Of a stretch of 64,000 bases of DNA, positions 54,604 through 62,584 are shown in pieces. Position numbers and translations under genes: made by a program. The stretch's first letter is position 1. The number at the start of each line of letters is the position of its first letter. Under the pieces are notes generated by a model, which was not told the DNA's origin, searched no databases, and worked only from the letters and a program-made list of their open reading frames with translations. Origin of the DNA: Phytohabitans sp036906915 (GTDB taxonomy: Bacteria > Actinomycetota > Actinomycetes > Mycobacteriales > Micromonosporaceae); contig NZ_JBAKHX010000022.1 in the NCBI RefSeq assembly GCF_036906915.1, positions 34,486 through 98,485 on the forward strand. Direction: 5' to 3'.

Positions 54604-55223
54604 ATGGTCACCACTCGACGGTTCGCATTCTTGGTCCTGGGGATCGCCGCCACGCTCGTCTTCGCGGCGTGCGGGGGCGGGCACCAGGATTCCGACACGG
54701 TGATGCCCGCGCCGGACCGCCACCGCCCGACTACGCCCTGGCCGGACAACGACGGGGAGACCACCGTCGAAGAGGATCCACAGTCGACATTCGCCATCGA
54801 CGTGGACACCGCTTCGTACGGGTACGCCCGGAGCTGATCACCGACGGCCGGAAGCCGGAGGCCAGCCAGGTCCGGCCCGAGGAGTTCGTGAACTCCTTCA
54901 CCCAGGAGTACCCGGAGCCCCGCGGTGACGGCTTCGCGGTGCATCTCGACGGCGCCCGCCTGCCGGAGTTCCACGGGGCCGGGTCCGACGTCCGGCTCAT
55001 GCGGGTGGGCCTGCGCACCCGCGGCGAAGACGCGGCGACGCGTGGCGACGGCTTCGTCGTGTACGTCAGCGAGCCCGCGCACGCCCGCGAGGTCTTCGTC
55101 AACCAGCTCCCCGCCGCGCTGGCGGTCCGGGCGCTGATGGCCCGGCGTGCGGGCGAGGAGACCGGCGATCCAGCGGTGCGTGACCTCACGTCCCTGATCG
55201 GCAAGGCCGGCGAGGTGGACTGA
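54604..55223 (+). pseudogene. Decayed VWA-domain (YfbK-type) lipoprotein gene
   Basis: The first frame (ATG 54604, GGGAGGA before it) encodes a lipoprotein signal peptide with lipobox VFAAC and then STFAIDVDTASYGYAR, the conserved opening of YfbK-type VWA lipoproteins, and stops at 54837. A change near 54830 (2 bases lost or 1 gained) moves the coding into another frame: ELITDGRKPEASQVRPEEFV, SFTQEYPEPRGDGFAV, RVGLRTRGEDAA. The whole VWA core with its DxSxS metal site is missing between RGEDAATR and GDGFVVYVSEPAHARE, and most of the C-terminal DUF3520 region is missing before GDPAVRDLTSLIGKA. It is therefore a remnant of a gene of roughly 500 codons. Confidence 0.85.
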
Positions 55224-55261
55224 ACGAAAACGGGGGCGCGATTCGCGCCCCCGTTTTCGTT
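55223..55261. terminator. Strong bidirectional terminator, 18-bp stem
   Basis: AACGAAAACGGGGGCGCG (55223-55240) pairs perfectly with 55244-55261, loop ATT, and the stem ends in T-rich runs on both strands (GTTTTCGTTT and its mirror). It sits between the pseudogene stop and the rplI stop, so it terminates both directions. Confidence 0.95.
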
Positions 55262-55269
55262 TACCGCTG

Positions 55270-55719
55270 CTACTTGGAGCGCACCACGTTGACGTCAAAC
55301 TTGGCGGTGACGTCCGGGTGCAGCCTCACCCGCACCTGGTGGGCGCCCAAGGCCTTGATGTGGCCCGACAGCTCGAGCCGGCGCCGGTCGAGTGCCGGAC
55401 CGCCCGCGGCCTTGACCGCGTCGACGACCTCGGCCGGCGTGATCGAGCCGAAGAGGCGGCCGCCGTCGCCGGCACGTGCCGACAGGCTGACCTTGAGGCT
55501 TTCGAGCTGCGCCTTCACCTCGGTGGCGTGGCCCAGGTCGCGGATCTCACGGGCGTCGCGCGCCCGCTTGATGACCGTGACCTGCTTCTCCGCGCCCTTC
55601 GACCAGGCGATGGCGAAGCCCTGGGGGAGCAGGTAGTTACGGCCGTAGCCGTCCTTCACCTCGATGATGTCGCCCGGGGTGCCGAGGCCGGACACCTCCT
55701 GGGTCAGGATGACCTTCAT
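55270..55719 (-). CDS. rplI: 50S ribosomal protein L9
   Basis: A 149-residue L9 with the N-terminal RNA-binding domain (MKVILTQEVSGLGTPGDIIEVKDGYGRNYLLPQGFA is the family start; here MKVILTQEVSGLG), a long connecting helix (about 40-75) and the C-terminal domain. It is last in the rpsF-ssb-rpsR-rplI operon, 14 bp after rpsR, and ends at the strong terminator. Confidence 0.98.
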   Translation of the reverse strand: MKVILTQEVSGLGTPGDIIEVKDGYGRNYLLPQGFAIAWSKGAEKQVTVIKRARDAREIRDLGHATEVKAQLESLKVSLSARAGDGGRLFGSITPAEVVDAVKAAGGPALDRRRLELSGHIKALGAHQVRVRLHPDVTAKFDVNVVRSK

Positions 55720-55733
55720 GTCGGTGCCTCCCC

Positions 55734-55973
55734 TCAGCGCGCCGTGGCCGTGTAGGGCAGAAGCGCCATTTCACGGGCGTTCTTGACCGCACGGGCGATC
55801 TGGCGCTGCTGCTGGGACGTAACCCCAGTCACCCGGCGAGCGCGGATCTTGCCGCGGTCGGAGATGAACTTGCGCAGCAGCGCGGTGTCTTTGTAGTCGA
55901 TGTAGGTGATCCCGTCCTTGTCGAGCGGGTTCACCTTCTTCTTCGGCTTGCGCAGTGCCGCAGCCTTAGGCAT
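55734..55973 (-). CDS. rpsR: 30S ribosomal protein S18
   Basis: A 79-residue S18 with IDYKDTALLRKFISDRGKI and RRVTGVTSQQQRQIARAVKNAR. It lacks the N-terminal zinc cysteines (C- form), as many actinobacterial S18 copies do. The ATG at 55973 is used; the frame extends to 56078 without family similarity. S18 pairs with S6 in the small subunit. Confidence 0.98.
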   Translation of the reverse strand: MPKAAALRKPKKKVNPLDKDGITYIDYKDTALLRKFISDRGKIRARRVTGVTSQQQRQIARAVKNAREMALLPYTATAR

Positions 55974-55996
55974 GGCTCTTGCTCCTGTGATCCTGT

Positions 55997-56524
55997 TTAG
56001 AACGGGGGCTCGTCGTCGAAGTTGCCACCGCCGGAACCGGAGGAACTCGAGGCAGCAGCCGGGCTCGCAGTGGCCCACGGGTCGTCGAAGTTGCCTCCGC
56101 CGCCCTGGCCACCACCACCGCCACCGCCACCGGAGGAGCCGAAGCCACCGCCGCCGGAGCGCGACATCTTCTGCACCTTCGCCGTGGCGTACCGCAGCGA
56201 CGGGCCGATCTCGTCGACCTCAAGCTCGATGACCGTGCGCTTCTCGCCCTCGCGGGTCTCGTACGACCGCTGGCGCAGCCGACCCGAGACGATCACGCGG
56301 GCACCCCGCTGCAGCGACTCGGCGACGTGCTCCGCCGCCTGACGCCACACCGTGCAGGCCAGGAACAGCGGCTCGCCGTCCTTCCACTCGCCGGACGTGC
56401 GGTCCATGAACCGCGGCGTCGAAGCGACGCGGAACTTGGCGACCGCCGCACCCGACGGGGTGAAGCGCAACTCGGGGTCATCGGTCAGGTTGCCGATGAC
56501 CGTGATGGTGGTGTCTCCTGCCAT
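55997..56524 (-). CDS. ssb: Single-stranded DNA-binding protein
   Basis: A 175-residue SSB. The OB-fold comprises residues 1-115 (TITVIGNLTDDPELRFTPSG, LACTVWRQAAEHVAESL); a Gly/Ser-rich linker follows; the tail ends FDDEPPF, the acidic tip that recruits partner proteins. GAGGAG lies upstream of ATG 56524; a longer start at 56542 lacks support. It lies between rpsF and rpsR as in most actinomycetes. Confidence 0.97.
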   Translation of the reverse strand: MAGDTTITVIGNLTDDPELRFTPSGAAVAKFRVASTPRFMDRTSGEWKDGEPLFLACTVWRQAAEHVAESLQRGARVIVSGRLRQRSYETREGEKRTVIELEVDEIGPSLRYATAKVQKMSRSGGGGFGSSGGGGGGGGQGGGGNFDDPWATASPAAASSSSGSGGGNFDDEPPF

Positions 56525-56620
56525 GACCAACTCCTCGCGCACTCATCGTTTCGCCGTTCAGGCTGTCAGAGCCCTCCGACAACAATCGATGAGCCGGGTC
56601 CGGGTGGGCCGGGCGCCGCG

Positions 56621-56911
56621 CTAGCGGACGTCCGGACGAATGACCTTGGTACGCAGAACGGACTCGTTCAGCCGAAGCTGGCGGTCCAGCTCAGCCACCG
56701 CCTCAGGCGAAGCCTGCAGGTCGATGACCGCGTAGATGCCCTCGGCCTTCTTGTTGATCTCGAACGACAGGCGCCGGCGGCCCCAGACGTCGAGCTTCTC
56801 CACCGAGCCACCCGCGGTGCGGATCACGTTGAGGTACGTGTCGAGCGACGGGGCGACGGTGCGCTCCTCGAGGCTTGGATCGAGGATGACCATGATCTCG
56901 TAATGACGCAA
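56621..56911 (-). CDS. rpsF: 30S ribosomal protein S6
   Basis: A 96-residue S6 with YEIMVILDPSLEERTVAPSL and WGRRRLSFEINKKAEGIYAVIDLQA. The start is TTG 56911 with AGGAGGTG 8 nt upstream. It opens the rpsF-ssb-rpsR-rplI operon. A structured leader (56912-57150) precedes it. Confidence 0.97.
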   Translation of the reverse strand: MRHYEIMVILDPSLEERTVAPSLDTYLNVIRTAGGSVEKLDVWGRRRLSFEINKKAEGIYAVIDLQASPEAVAELDRQLRLNESVLRTKVIRPDVR

Positions 56912-57150
56912 GACGTGCTCACCTCCTCTGGGCTAGCGGCCACGGTCCATCCGTGGCAGGAGGTCGTGCGTCTGTTCGCACAATGGTGCCGCGGGATAGG
57001 CCCACGGCGACCGGCGAACTGAACCAGGGTACCGGGAGGCCCCGGTACGAAGAGCCGCGGGGCGCCCTATCCGCTTCTTTGGGTGGGACCTGGGGAGGAA
57101 CGACCACACCGATGAGGTTGGATAGAAGGCGCCCCGCGGAGCCTTTGTTC
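56912..57150 (-). promoter_or_regulatory. Structured 5' leader of the rpsF operon
   Basis: About 240 nt separate a promoter-like sequence from rpsF. In the transcript it can form a long hairpin with arms at 57055-57072 and 57120-57139 (12 plus 6 bp, 2-nt bulge), a perfect 8-bp stem with tetraloop (57029-57048), and CCACGG/CCGTGG (56940-56956) close to the ribosome binding site. Ribosomal S6:S18 leaders regulate rpsF in many bacteria; I cannot show this is one of the described classes. Confidence 0.5.
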
Positions 57151-57156
57151 ACTTAC

Positions 57157-57185
57157 ATATTACGCGACACCCGTCCGAGTTGCAC
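57157..57185 (-). promoter_or_regulatory. Putative promoter of the rpsF operon
   Basis: On the minus strand GTGCAA (57185-57180) and TAATAT (57162-57157) are separated by 17 nt. The -10 hexamer is strong; the -35 weak. It overlaps the stop codon of the upstream secreted-protein gene. Confidence 0.5.
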
Positions 57186-57954
57186 GTTGAGCGATAATAG
57201 CCCGAATTGCCCCTGCTGACACGCCAACGACACAGACTGTGGCGATAAGCGCTAACAATCCGATTGGCCCGGTTTCGCGTACCGGCTCGACCGAAGCCAG
57301 CGCCTCCGCGGCGGCTCCTTCCGCGCCGGTCGTCTCGTCAACGGTAGCCACGCCCTCGTCCAGGTTGCCACCGTTTTCGCTGGTGACAGCCGCGTCCGGG
57401 CTGGCGTCCGCCGACGGGCTCGCGTCCGGCGCCGGCGATGCCGACGCCCGCGTCCGCGGCCGGTCGCCCTCATTGGAGGGCGGGCGTTCCGGGCGGCTGG
57501 CTCCCGGCTTGGTACCGGAACCAGGCGTCGCCGATCCGGATGCCGCGACAACCTCCACGCGTACGGCCGACTGCTTGCCGAGCATGCAGCTCGGCTTGAG
57601 CCCTAGCGTCACCGGACCGCGGTGGAACACCACCGGGGCGACGCCGCCGTTTTCGATCTCACCCTGCGAGGCGCCGTCGAGGTACAGCTTGGCGCGGTAC
57701 CCCGTCCGGTTGACCACCCGCAGCGTCGTCTCCGCCGGCACGGTGACCGCCGATGCGCTGGGGTTGGCCTCGCACGAGACGCCAAGCAGCCCTCTTCCGC
57801 CGCTGAACACGACCTCCTCGCCGCTCTCCGGCACGGACACGACGGGAGACGGCGCCGGTGCGGCGTACACCGCTCCGGTGGCCAGCAGCGGTGCGGCGAC
57901 GAACAGAGCGGCCACAGCGGTAGCTGCGGCGCGATGTCGGGCCAGCGGCGGCAT
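57160..57954 (-). CDS. Secreted, C-terminally membrane-anchored protein, unknown
   Basis: A 264-residue protein with an N-terminal signal peptide (hydrophobic to about residue 31, AxA site APA), an extracytoplasmic beta-rich domain of about 110 residues with two cysteines (VSCEANP, PSCMLGK), a Pro/Ser/Ala/Asp-rich stalk and a C-terminal membrane helix (IGLLALIATVCVVGVSAGAI) with a basic end. The stalk suggests a cell-surface protein reaching through the wall. No known family is certain. It is upstream of rpsF. Confidence 0.7.
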   Translation of the reverse strand: MPPLARHRAAATAVAALFVAAPLLATGAVYAAPAPSPVVSVPESGEEVVFSGGRGLLGVSCEANPSASAVTVPAETTLRVVNRTGYRAKLYLDGASQGEIENGGVAPVVFHRGPVTLGLKPSCMLGKQSAVRVEVVAASGSATPGSGTKPGASRPERPPSNEGDRPRTRASASPAPDASPSADASPDAAVTSENGGNLDEGVATVDETTGAEGAAAEALASVEPVRETGPIGLLALIATVCVVGVSAGAIRAIIAQRATRTGVA

Positions 57955-58091
57955 TCACCATCTCCCAGGGTCGGCGACAGGTCGGTGAGTCGGTCTATCC
58001 GGGGTAACGAGGTGGTCAACACGACGGTGACGGGTGATTTGCCGGGTAGGCCGGCATGCTTGTGTCGGACGCGGGTCGTAGGCTCGGCACC

Positions 58092-58868
58092 ATGCGTATC
58101 GGAGCCCACGTCGACTCGACCGACCCGCTGGGCGAGGCCGCCGCCCGCGGCGCCGAGACCGTGCAGTTCTTCCTCACCGACCCGCAAGCGTGGAAAGACC
58201 CGGAGCCGCGCGCAGACGCCGACGCCGTGCGCGCCACCGACATCGACGTCTACATCCACGCGCCGTATCGGATCAACGTGGCGACGCTCAACAACCGGAT
58301 CCGCATCCCGAGCCGCAAGCTGCTCCTTACCCACGCCCAGGGCGCGGCCGCGCTGGGCGCCAAGGGTCTGATCGTCCACGGTGGACACGTCGGCAAGGGT
58401 GAAGATGTGGCGGTCGGCTTCGACAACTGGCGAAAGACATTCGAATACGGAGCGAAGGCGGGCGGGTTCCCGACGCCGATCCTGATCGAAAACACCGCCG
58501 GCGGCGACAACGCGTGCGCCCGGCGGTTCGACGCGCTCGCCCGGTTGTGGGAGGCGATCGGCGACTACGACGTCGGCTTCTGCCTCGACACCTGCCACGC
58601 GTACGCGGGCGGTGAAGACCTGCTCGACGCGGTCGACCGGATCAAGGCCATCACCGGCCGCATCGACCTGATCCACGCCAACGACTCCAAGGACCCGTTC
58701 GACTCCGGCCGCGACCGCCACGACAACCTCGGGGCCGGCACGATCGACCCGGAGCTGATCGTGGCCGTGGTGCGGGCGGCGGGCGCACCCGTGGTCGTCG
58801 AGACTCCGGGTGGCGTGGCGGGGCAGGGCGCCGACATCGAGTTCCTGCGTGACCGCCTCGGCCGATAG
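58092..58868 (+). CDS. nfo: Endonuclease IV (AP endonuclease)
   Basis: A 258-residue Nfo-type enzyme that cuts DNA 5' to abasic sites. Metal-binding and active-site segments are IHAPYRIN, HGGHVGKG, IENTAGG, LDTCHAYAGG, HANDSKDPF with GSGRDRHDNLGAG-type loop (here SGRDRHDNLGAG), and VETPGG. ATG 58092 lies 7 nt after TAGGCT (58079-58084) with no Shine-Dalgarno site, suggesting a leaderless message. It could process AP ends left by the EndoQ-like nuclease or glycosylases. Confidence 0.95.
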   Translation: MRIGAHVDSTDPLGEAAARGAETVQFFLTDPQAWKDPEPRADADAVRATDIDVYIHAPYRINVATLNNRIRIPSRKLLLTHAQGAAALGAKGLIVHGGHVGKGEDVAVGFDNWRKTFEYGAKAGGFPTPILIENTAGGDNACARRFDALARLWEAIGDYDVGFCLDTCHAYAGGEDLLDAVDRIKAITGRIDLIHANDSKDPFDSGRDRHDNLGAGTIDPELIVAVVRAAGAPVVVETPGGVAGQGADIEFLRDRLGR

Positions 58869-58880
58869 GGTCGTCGGTCG

Positions 58881-60989
58881 ATGACTACCGAGCCGCCGGC
58901 ACCCGCCACCCCCACACCGGCTACCGACACGGCCAGCTCTGACCCGGCAAGCTCTGACCCGGCAAGCTCCGACAGGCCGGCCGAGGCGAAGAGCTCCCTG
59001 GCCACGCCGACGCCTGCCAGCGCGCCGACCTCGCCAGCACCTGCCGGAGCCGCGATCAACCCCGGCGAGACGGCCAAGGCCGAGAAGGCCGATGCCGAGA
59101 CTGAGGCGGTCGCCACAAAGCTGGAGAAGGCCGAAAAGGCCGAGACGCCAGAGAAGTCAGAGAAATCCGAGAAGGACGGCGCGGCCAGCGAGGCAGAGGC
59201 GGCGAAGCCGGCCCGTGATCCGTTCACCTCGTTCGCCCCGGAGCCCGAGCACCAGCCGACCCGGCTCCAGCGCTTCGGCCGCGCGGTCGGCCGGTTCTTG
59301 GTGCACGAACGGTTCCTGGCGGTCGTCGGCTCGCTCGCGCTCGCCGTCCTCATGACCTGGCCCACCCTGCGCTACCCGCAGCACACGCTGCCGCAGGACA
59401 TTTGGGATCCGACCCTCCAGGCGTGGCAGATGGCCTGGTCGGGCCACATCCTGCTGAGCGACCCGACCCAGCTCTGGAACGCCAACGCCTTCTTCCCGGA
59501 ACGGCTCAGCTTCGCGTTCTCCGACACGCTGCTTGGGTACGCGCCGGCCGGGATGCTCGGCGACGGGCCCACCGCGGCGGTGCTCCGATACAACATCATG
59601 TTCGTGCTGGCACACGCGTTGGCCACCCTCGGCGCGTACGCGCTGGTCCGCCAGCTCGGCGCCGGGCGCACCGGTGCCGTCGTGGCGGCGGCCGCCTACA
59701 CGTACGCCCCGTGGATGCTGGCGCAGGCGGGTCACCTGCACATCGTGTCGAACGGGGGCATCCCGCTGGCGCTGGCGATGCTGGCGCGCGGCCACGGCTA
59801 CTCGTTCCGGCACGGATACCGGCCTGACCGGCGGCACGCCGGGTGGGCGCTGGCCGGATGGGTCGTGGCTGCCTGGCAGATCAGCCTCGGCTTCGGTATC
59901 GGCCTCCCCTTCGCGTACGTGCTGGCGCTGCTCGGCGTCGTGGCTACCGGCGCCTGGTTCTGGCGGAAGGCGCGGAGCTGGGCGGTGAAGCGCCCGTTCG
60001 GGATACGGCTGGCGCTGGCCGACGTGGTCGGCGGTGCGATCTTCGCCGCTACCGGCGCGCTGATGTCGCTGCCGTACTTCGAGGTGGCGCACCAGCATCC
60101 CGAAGCGGCTCGCACGGTCAACGACCTCAGGGCATACTCGCCGCCGCCGAGTGGGTTCTTCATCGCGCCCCCGGAGTCGCTGGTCTGGGGCAACCTGCAC
60201 GAGAGTGCCCGCGCCGGCTTGCCGTGGGCGCCGGAGATGACTCTCCTGCCCGGTTTCGTGCTGTACGGCCTGGCGCTGGCGGGGCTTTTCTTCTCCGTCT
60301 GGAAGCTGCGCCACCGGCTGATGCTGTTCGCCGGTGTGCTCGTCAGCGGCATCCTCGCGATGGGCCCCCGCTTCTTCGGCGGCACATATACCTACTTGCC
60401 GCTCTTCGACAACCTGCCGGGCTGGGACGGTCTGCGTACCCCCGGCCGCCTGATGCTGTGGACATCGCTGCTGCTCGGCATCCTGGCCGCCGGCGCGGTG
60501 AGCGCGTTCGTCCGTCGGGTCGAGGAGATCTCGACGCTGCGGGTGCCGCCGCGTCCGCAGCCGTGGCTGCGCCTGCTGACGTTCCTGCCACTGGTGCTGG
60601 TGCTCGTCGAGGGCCGGGGCACCACGCCGCACCCGGTCGTGCCGCGGCAGCCCGTGGTCATGCGGGTCGACGAGGGGCCGATCCTGGTGCTGCCGAGCAC
60701 ACTCAAGATCGACCAGAACGTCATGCTGTGGTCGACGACGCGGTTCCAGCCGATCGTCAACGGCGGCAGCGGGTTCACGCCGGCCAGGCAGGAGGAGGTG
60801 CGCGAGGTGACTCGCACCTTCCCCGACCAGGCCAGCGTCGACTACCTGCGGGAGATGGGCGTCAAGACGGTGGTCCTGTTGCGCGACCAGATCTCCGGCA
60901 CGCCATGGCAGGCGGCCGCCGACCTGTCCGTCGACAGCCTCGGCATCGAGCGCGAAGACGTCGGAGAGACGATCATCTTCCGCCTCTGA
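58881..60989 (+). CDS. Large polytopic membrane protein, GT-C-like
   Basis: A 702-residue protein with an Ala/Pro/Ser/Glu-rich cytoplasmic N-terminus of about 145 residues (including short ASSDP and EKAEK repeats), then about ten membrane segments and a C-terminal extracytoplasmic alpha-beta domain (about 590-702). The first outer loop contains DIWDPTLQAWQMAW and LLSDPTQLWNANAF, a pattern like lipid-linked-sugar glycosyltransferases. It starts 12 nt after nfo. Substrate unknown. Confidence 0.65.
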   Translation: MTTEPPAPATPTPATDTASSDPASSDPASSDRPAEAKSSLATPTPASAPTSPAPAGAAINPGETAKAEKADAETEAVATKLEKAEKAETPEKSEKSEKDGAASEAEAAKPARDPFTSFAPEPEHQPTRLQRFGRAVGRFLVHERFLAVVGSLALAVLMTWPTLRYPQHTLPQDIWDPTLQAWQMAWSGHILLSDPTQLWNANAFFPERLSFAFSDTLLGYAPAGMLGDGPTAAVLRYNIMFVLAHALATLGAYALVRQLGAGRTGAVVAAAAYTYAPWMLAQAGHLHIVSNGGIPLALAMLARGHGYSFRHGYRPDRRHAGWALAGWVVAAWQISLGFGIGLPFAYVLALLGVVATGAWFWRKARSWAVKRPFGIRLALADVVGGAIFAATGALMSLPYFEVAHQHPEAARTVNDLRAYSPPPSGFFIAPPESLVWGNLHESARAGLPWAPEMTLLPGFVLYGLALAGLFFSVWKLRHRLMLFAGVLVSGILAMGPRFFGGTYTYLPLFDNLPGWDGLRTPGRLMLWTSLLLGILAAGAVSAFVRRVEEISTLRVPPRPQPWLRLLTFLPLVLVLVEGRGTTPHPVVPRQPVVMRVDEGPILVLPSTLKIDQNVMLWSTTRFQPIVNGGSGFTPARQEEVREVTRTFPDQASVDYLREMGVKTVVLLRDQISGTPWQAAADLSVDSLGIEREDVGETIIFRL

Positions 60990-60999
60990 CCAAGGGAGG

Positions 61000-62511
61000 T
61001 CACGCGGGGGCGAGAGCCTCCTCCTCCTCTTCGCGGCGGTCCCGGCGTTCTCGGCGGCGCACCAGCCACGGCGCGTCCGGTGCGCCGTCGAAGACACCGC
61101 CGTCCGGGTCGTCCTCGTACGTGCGTCGCACGTGATCCTGCTCGGGCTTGAGGATGTCGCGCACGATCAGTCCACAGAGGACGCCGACCGTGATCAGCCG
61201 CAGGGAGGCGGCCAGCACGAACACGCCCTCCGGGAAGACCTGCTTGCCCGAGGCGCCCAGCAACTCGCCGTAGAACGACACGAAGTACAGCACCTCGGCG
61301 ATCTGCCAGGCGAGGAACGCGCCCCACCGCGGCCGGGCCAGCACCACCAGCGGCAGCAGCCACAGGACGAACTGCTGGGACCAGACCTTGCTGAAGATCA
61401 GGAACGCGGCCACCACGAGGAATGCCAGCTGCGCCACCCGGGGCTTCCTGGGCGCGAACAGGGCGAGCGCGGCGACGCCCAGGCAGCAGAGGCCGAAGAT
61501 GCCGTACGTGAGGTAGTTGAGCTGCGGGTCGACGTGGTTGCTGAGCCACTGGAACGGACCCTGGTCACCGGCGTTGCCTGAGTTCCACTTGCCGTCCAGG
61601 TATCGGCCGACGTACCAAAACGTGCCCCAGTCGATCGGGCGCTCGGTGTTCAGCTCGAAGAACCGGTCCCAGTTCTCCCGGTATGGAATGGCAACCGGCA
61701 GGTTGACCAGGACGACCGTGGCGATCGCCGTGCCGATCGTGGTCAGGATCGGCCGGAGACGGGCGGTGCGCAGGCCGAGCACGAGCAGTGGCCCGAGGAT
61801 GAACAGCGGCCACATCTTCGCCGCGCCGGCGATGCCCAGCAGGATGCCCGCGGCGGCCGGTCGTTTCTTCACCCAGGCGTAGAGGCCGAACGCGGCGAAC
61901 CCGATCGCCAGCAGGTCCCAGTTGACCGTGGCGGTGACGAAGAGGGCGGGGGAGAGGGCGAACATCGCCGCGTCCCACGGGCGGCGCCTGCGCAACGCGA
62001 GGATCACGCCGACGGTTGCCACGCCCAAGGCGCCCAGCACGAGCGCGTTCAGGTCGTAGAACCACAGCGCCTGGTTGAGCTCCGGGCGGCTCTCGCCGAG
62101 CGCATGCACCGGCAGGCCCAGCGCACCCATGAAGTACCCGGTGACGACCGGGTATTCGACCGGGTGGTCGCGGTACGGCACCTTGCCCTCGTTGAGGCCC
62201 TCGGCGTAGTACAGCGCGAGGACGTCGGTGTAGCAGAACTTGGTGTACTGGATGTGGTCGGCCCAGGCGCCATCGCGGCAAGGCGACTTCTGCACCCAGT
62301 GCAGCGCCAGCGTGAGGCACGTGAGGGCGAGCACGATCCGCGCGGCGGTCCAGAATCGCCCGCCCCAGCCGTCCGGCCGGTCTCGGCCGACGGCATGCTC
62401 ACCGATGGGGCCACCGATCGCCTCGGAGAGCCCGCGTACGAACGGGTCGGACTGCGCCGGATGGTCAACCCGCTCAGGGCCGTCGATGTCCTCCGCCGAC
62501 TGAACGCTCAT
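61000..62511 (-). CDS. GT87-like membrane glycosyltransferase
   Basis: A 503-residue polytopic protein with about ten membrane segments and a GT87-like layout: loop 1 contains YTDVLALYYAEGLNEGKVPYRDHPVEYPVVTGYFMG (short form DHPVEYPVVTG), conserved in actinobacterial DUF2029/GT87 proteins, and a Lys-Met-Trp-Pro helix (AAKMWPLF). The C-terminal cytoplasmic tail is acidic and basic in patches, ending EEEEEALAPA. It is the downstream neighbour of the penicillin-binding protein gene, a frequent pairing in actinomycetes, and converges with the 58.9 kb gene. Confidence 0.75.
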   Translation of the reverse strand: MSVQSAEDIDGPERVDHPAQSDPFVRGLSEAIGGPIGEHAVGRDRPDGWGGRFWTAARIVLALTCLTLALHWVQKSPCRDGAWADHIQYTKFCYTDVLALYYAEGLNEGKVPYRDHPVEYPVVTGYFMGALGLPVHALGESRPELNQALWFYDLNALVLGALGVATVGVILALRRRRPWDAAMFALSPALFVTATVNWDLLAIGFAAFGLYAWVKKRPAAAGILLGIAGAAKMWPLFILGPLLVLGLRTARLRPILTTIGTAIATVVLVNLPVAIPYRENWDRFFELNTERPIDWGTFWYVGRYLDGKWNSGNAGDQGPFQWLSNHVDPQLNYLTYGIFGLCCLGVAALALFAPRKPRVAQLAFLVVAAFLIFSKVWSQQFVLWLLPLVVLARPRWGAFLAWQIAEVLYFVSFYGELLGASGKQVFPEGVFVLAASLRLITVGVLCGLIVRDILKPEQDHVRRTYEDDPDGGVFDGAPDAPWLVRRRERRDRREEEEEALAPA

Positions 62512-62548
62512 GAACAGGCATCTTGCCTTATCGGCCGACCCAAGCGTA

Positions 62549-62577
62549 GGGCCCGGCGGAGTGTCGCCGCCGGGCCC
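62549..62577 (-). terminator. 11-bp hairpin terminator after the penicillin-binding protein gene
   Basis: GGGCCCGGCGG (62549-62559) pairs perfectly with CCGCCGGGCCC (62567-62577) across a 7-nt loop, 7 bp after the PBP stop codon. There is no U-tract. Confidence 0.75.
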
Positions 62578-62584
62578 CTGGTCA

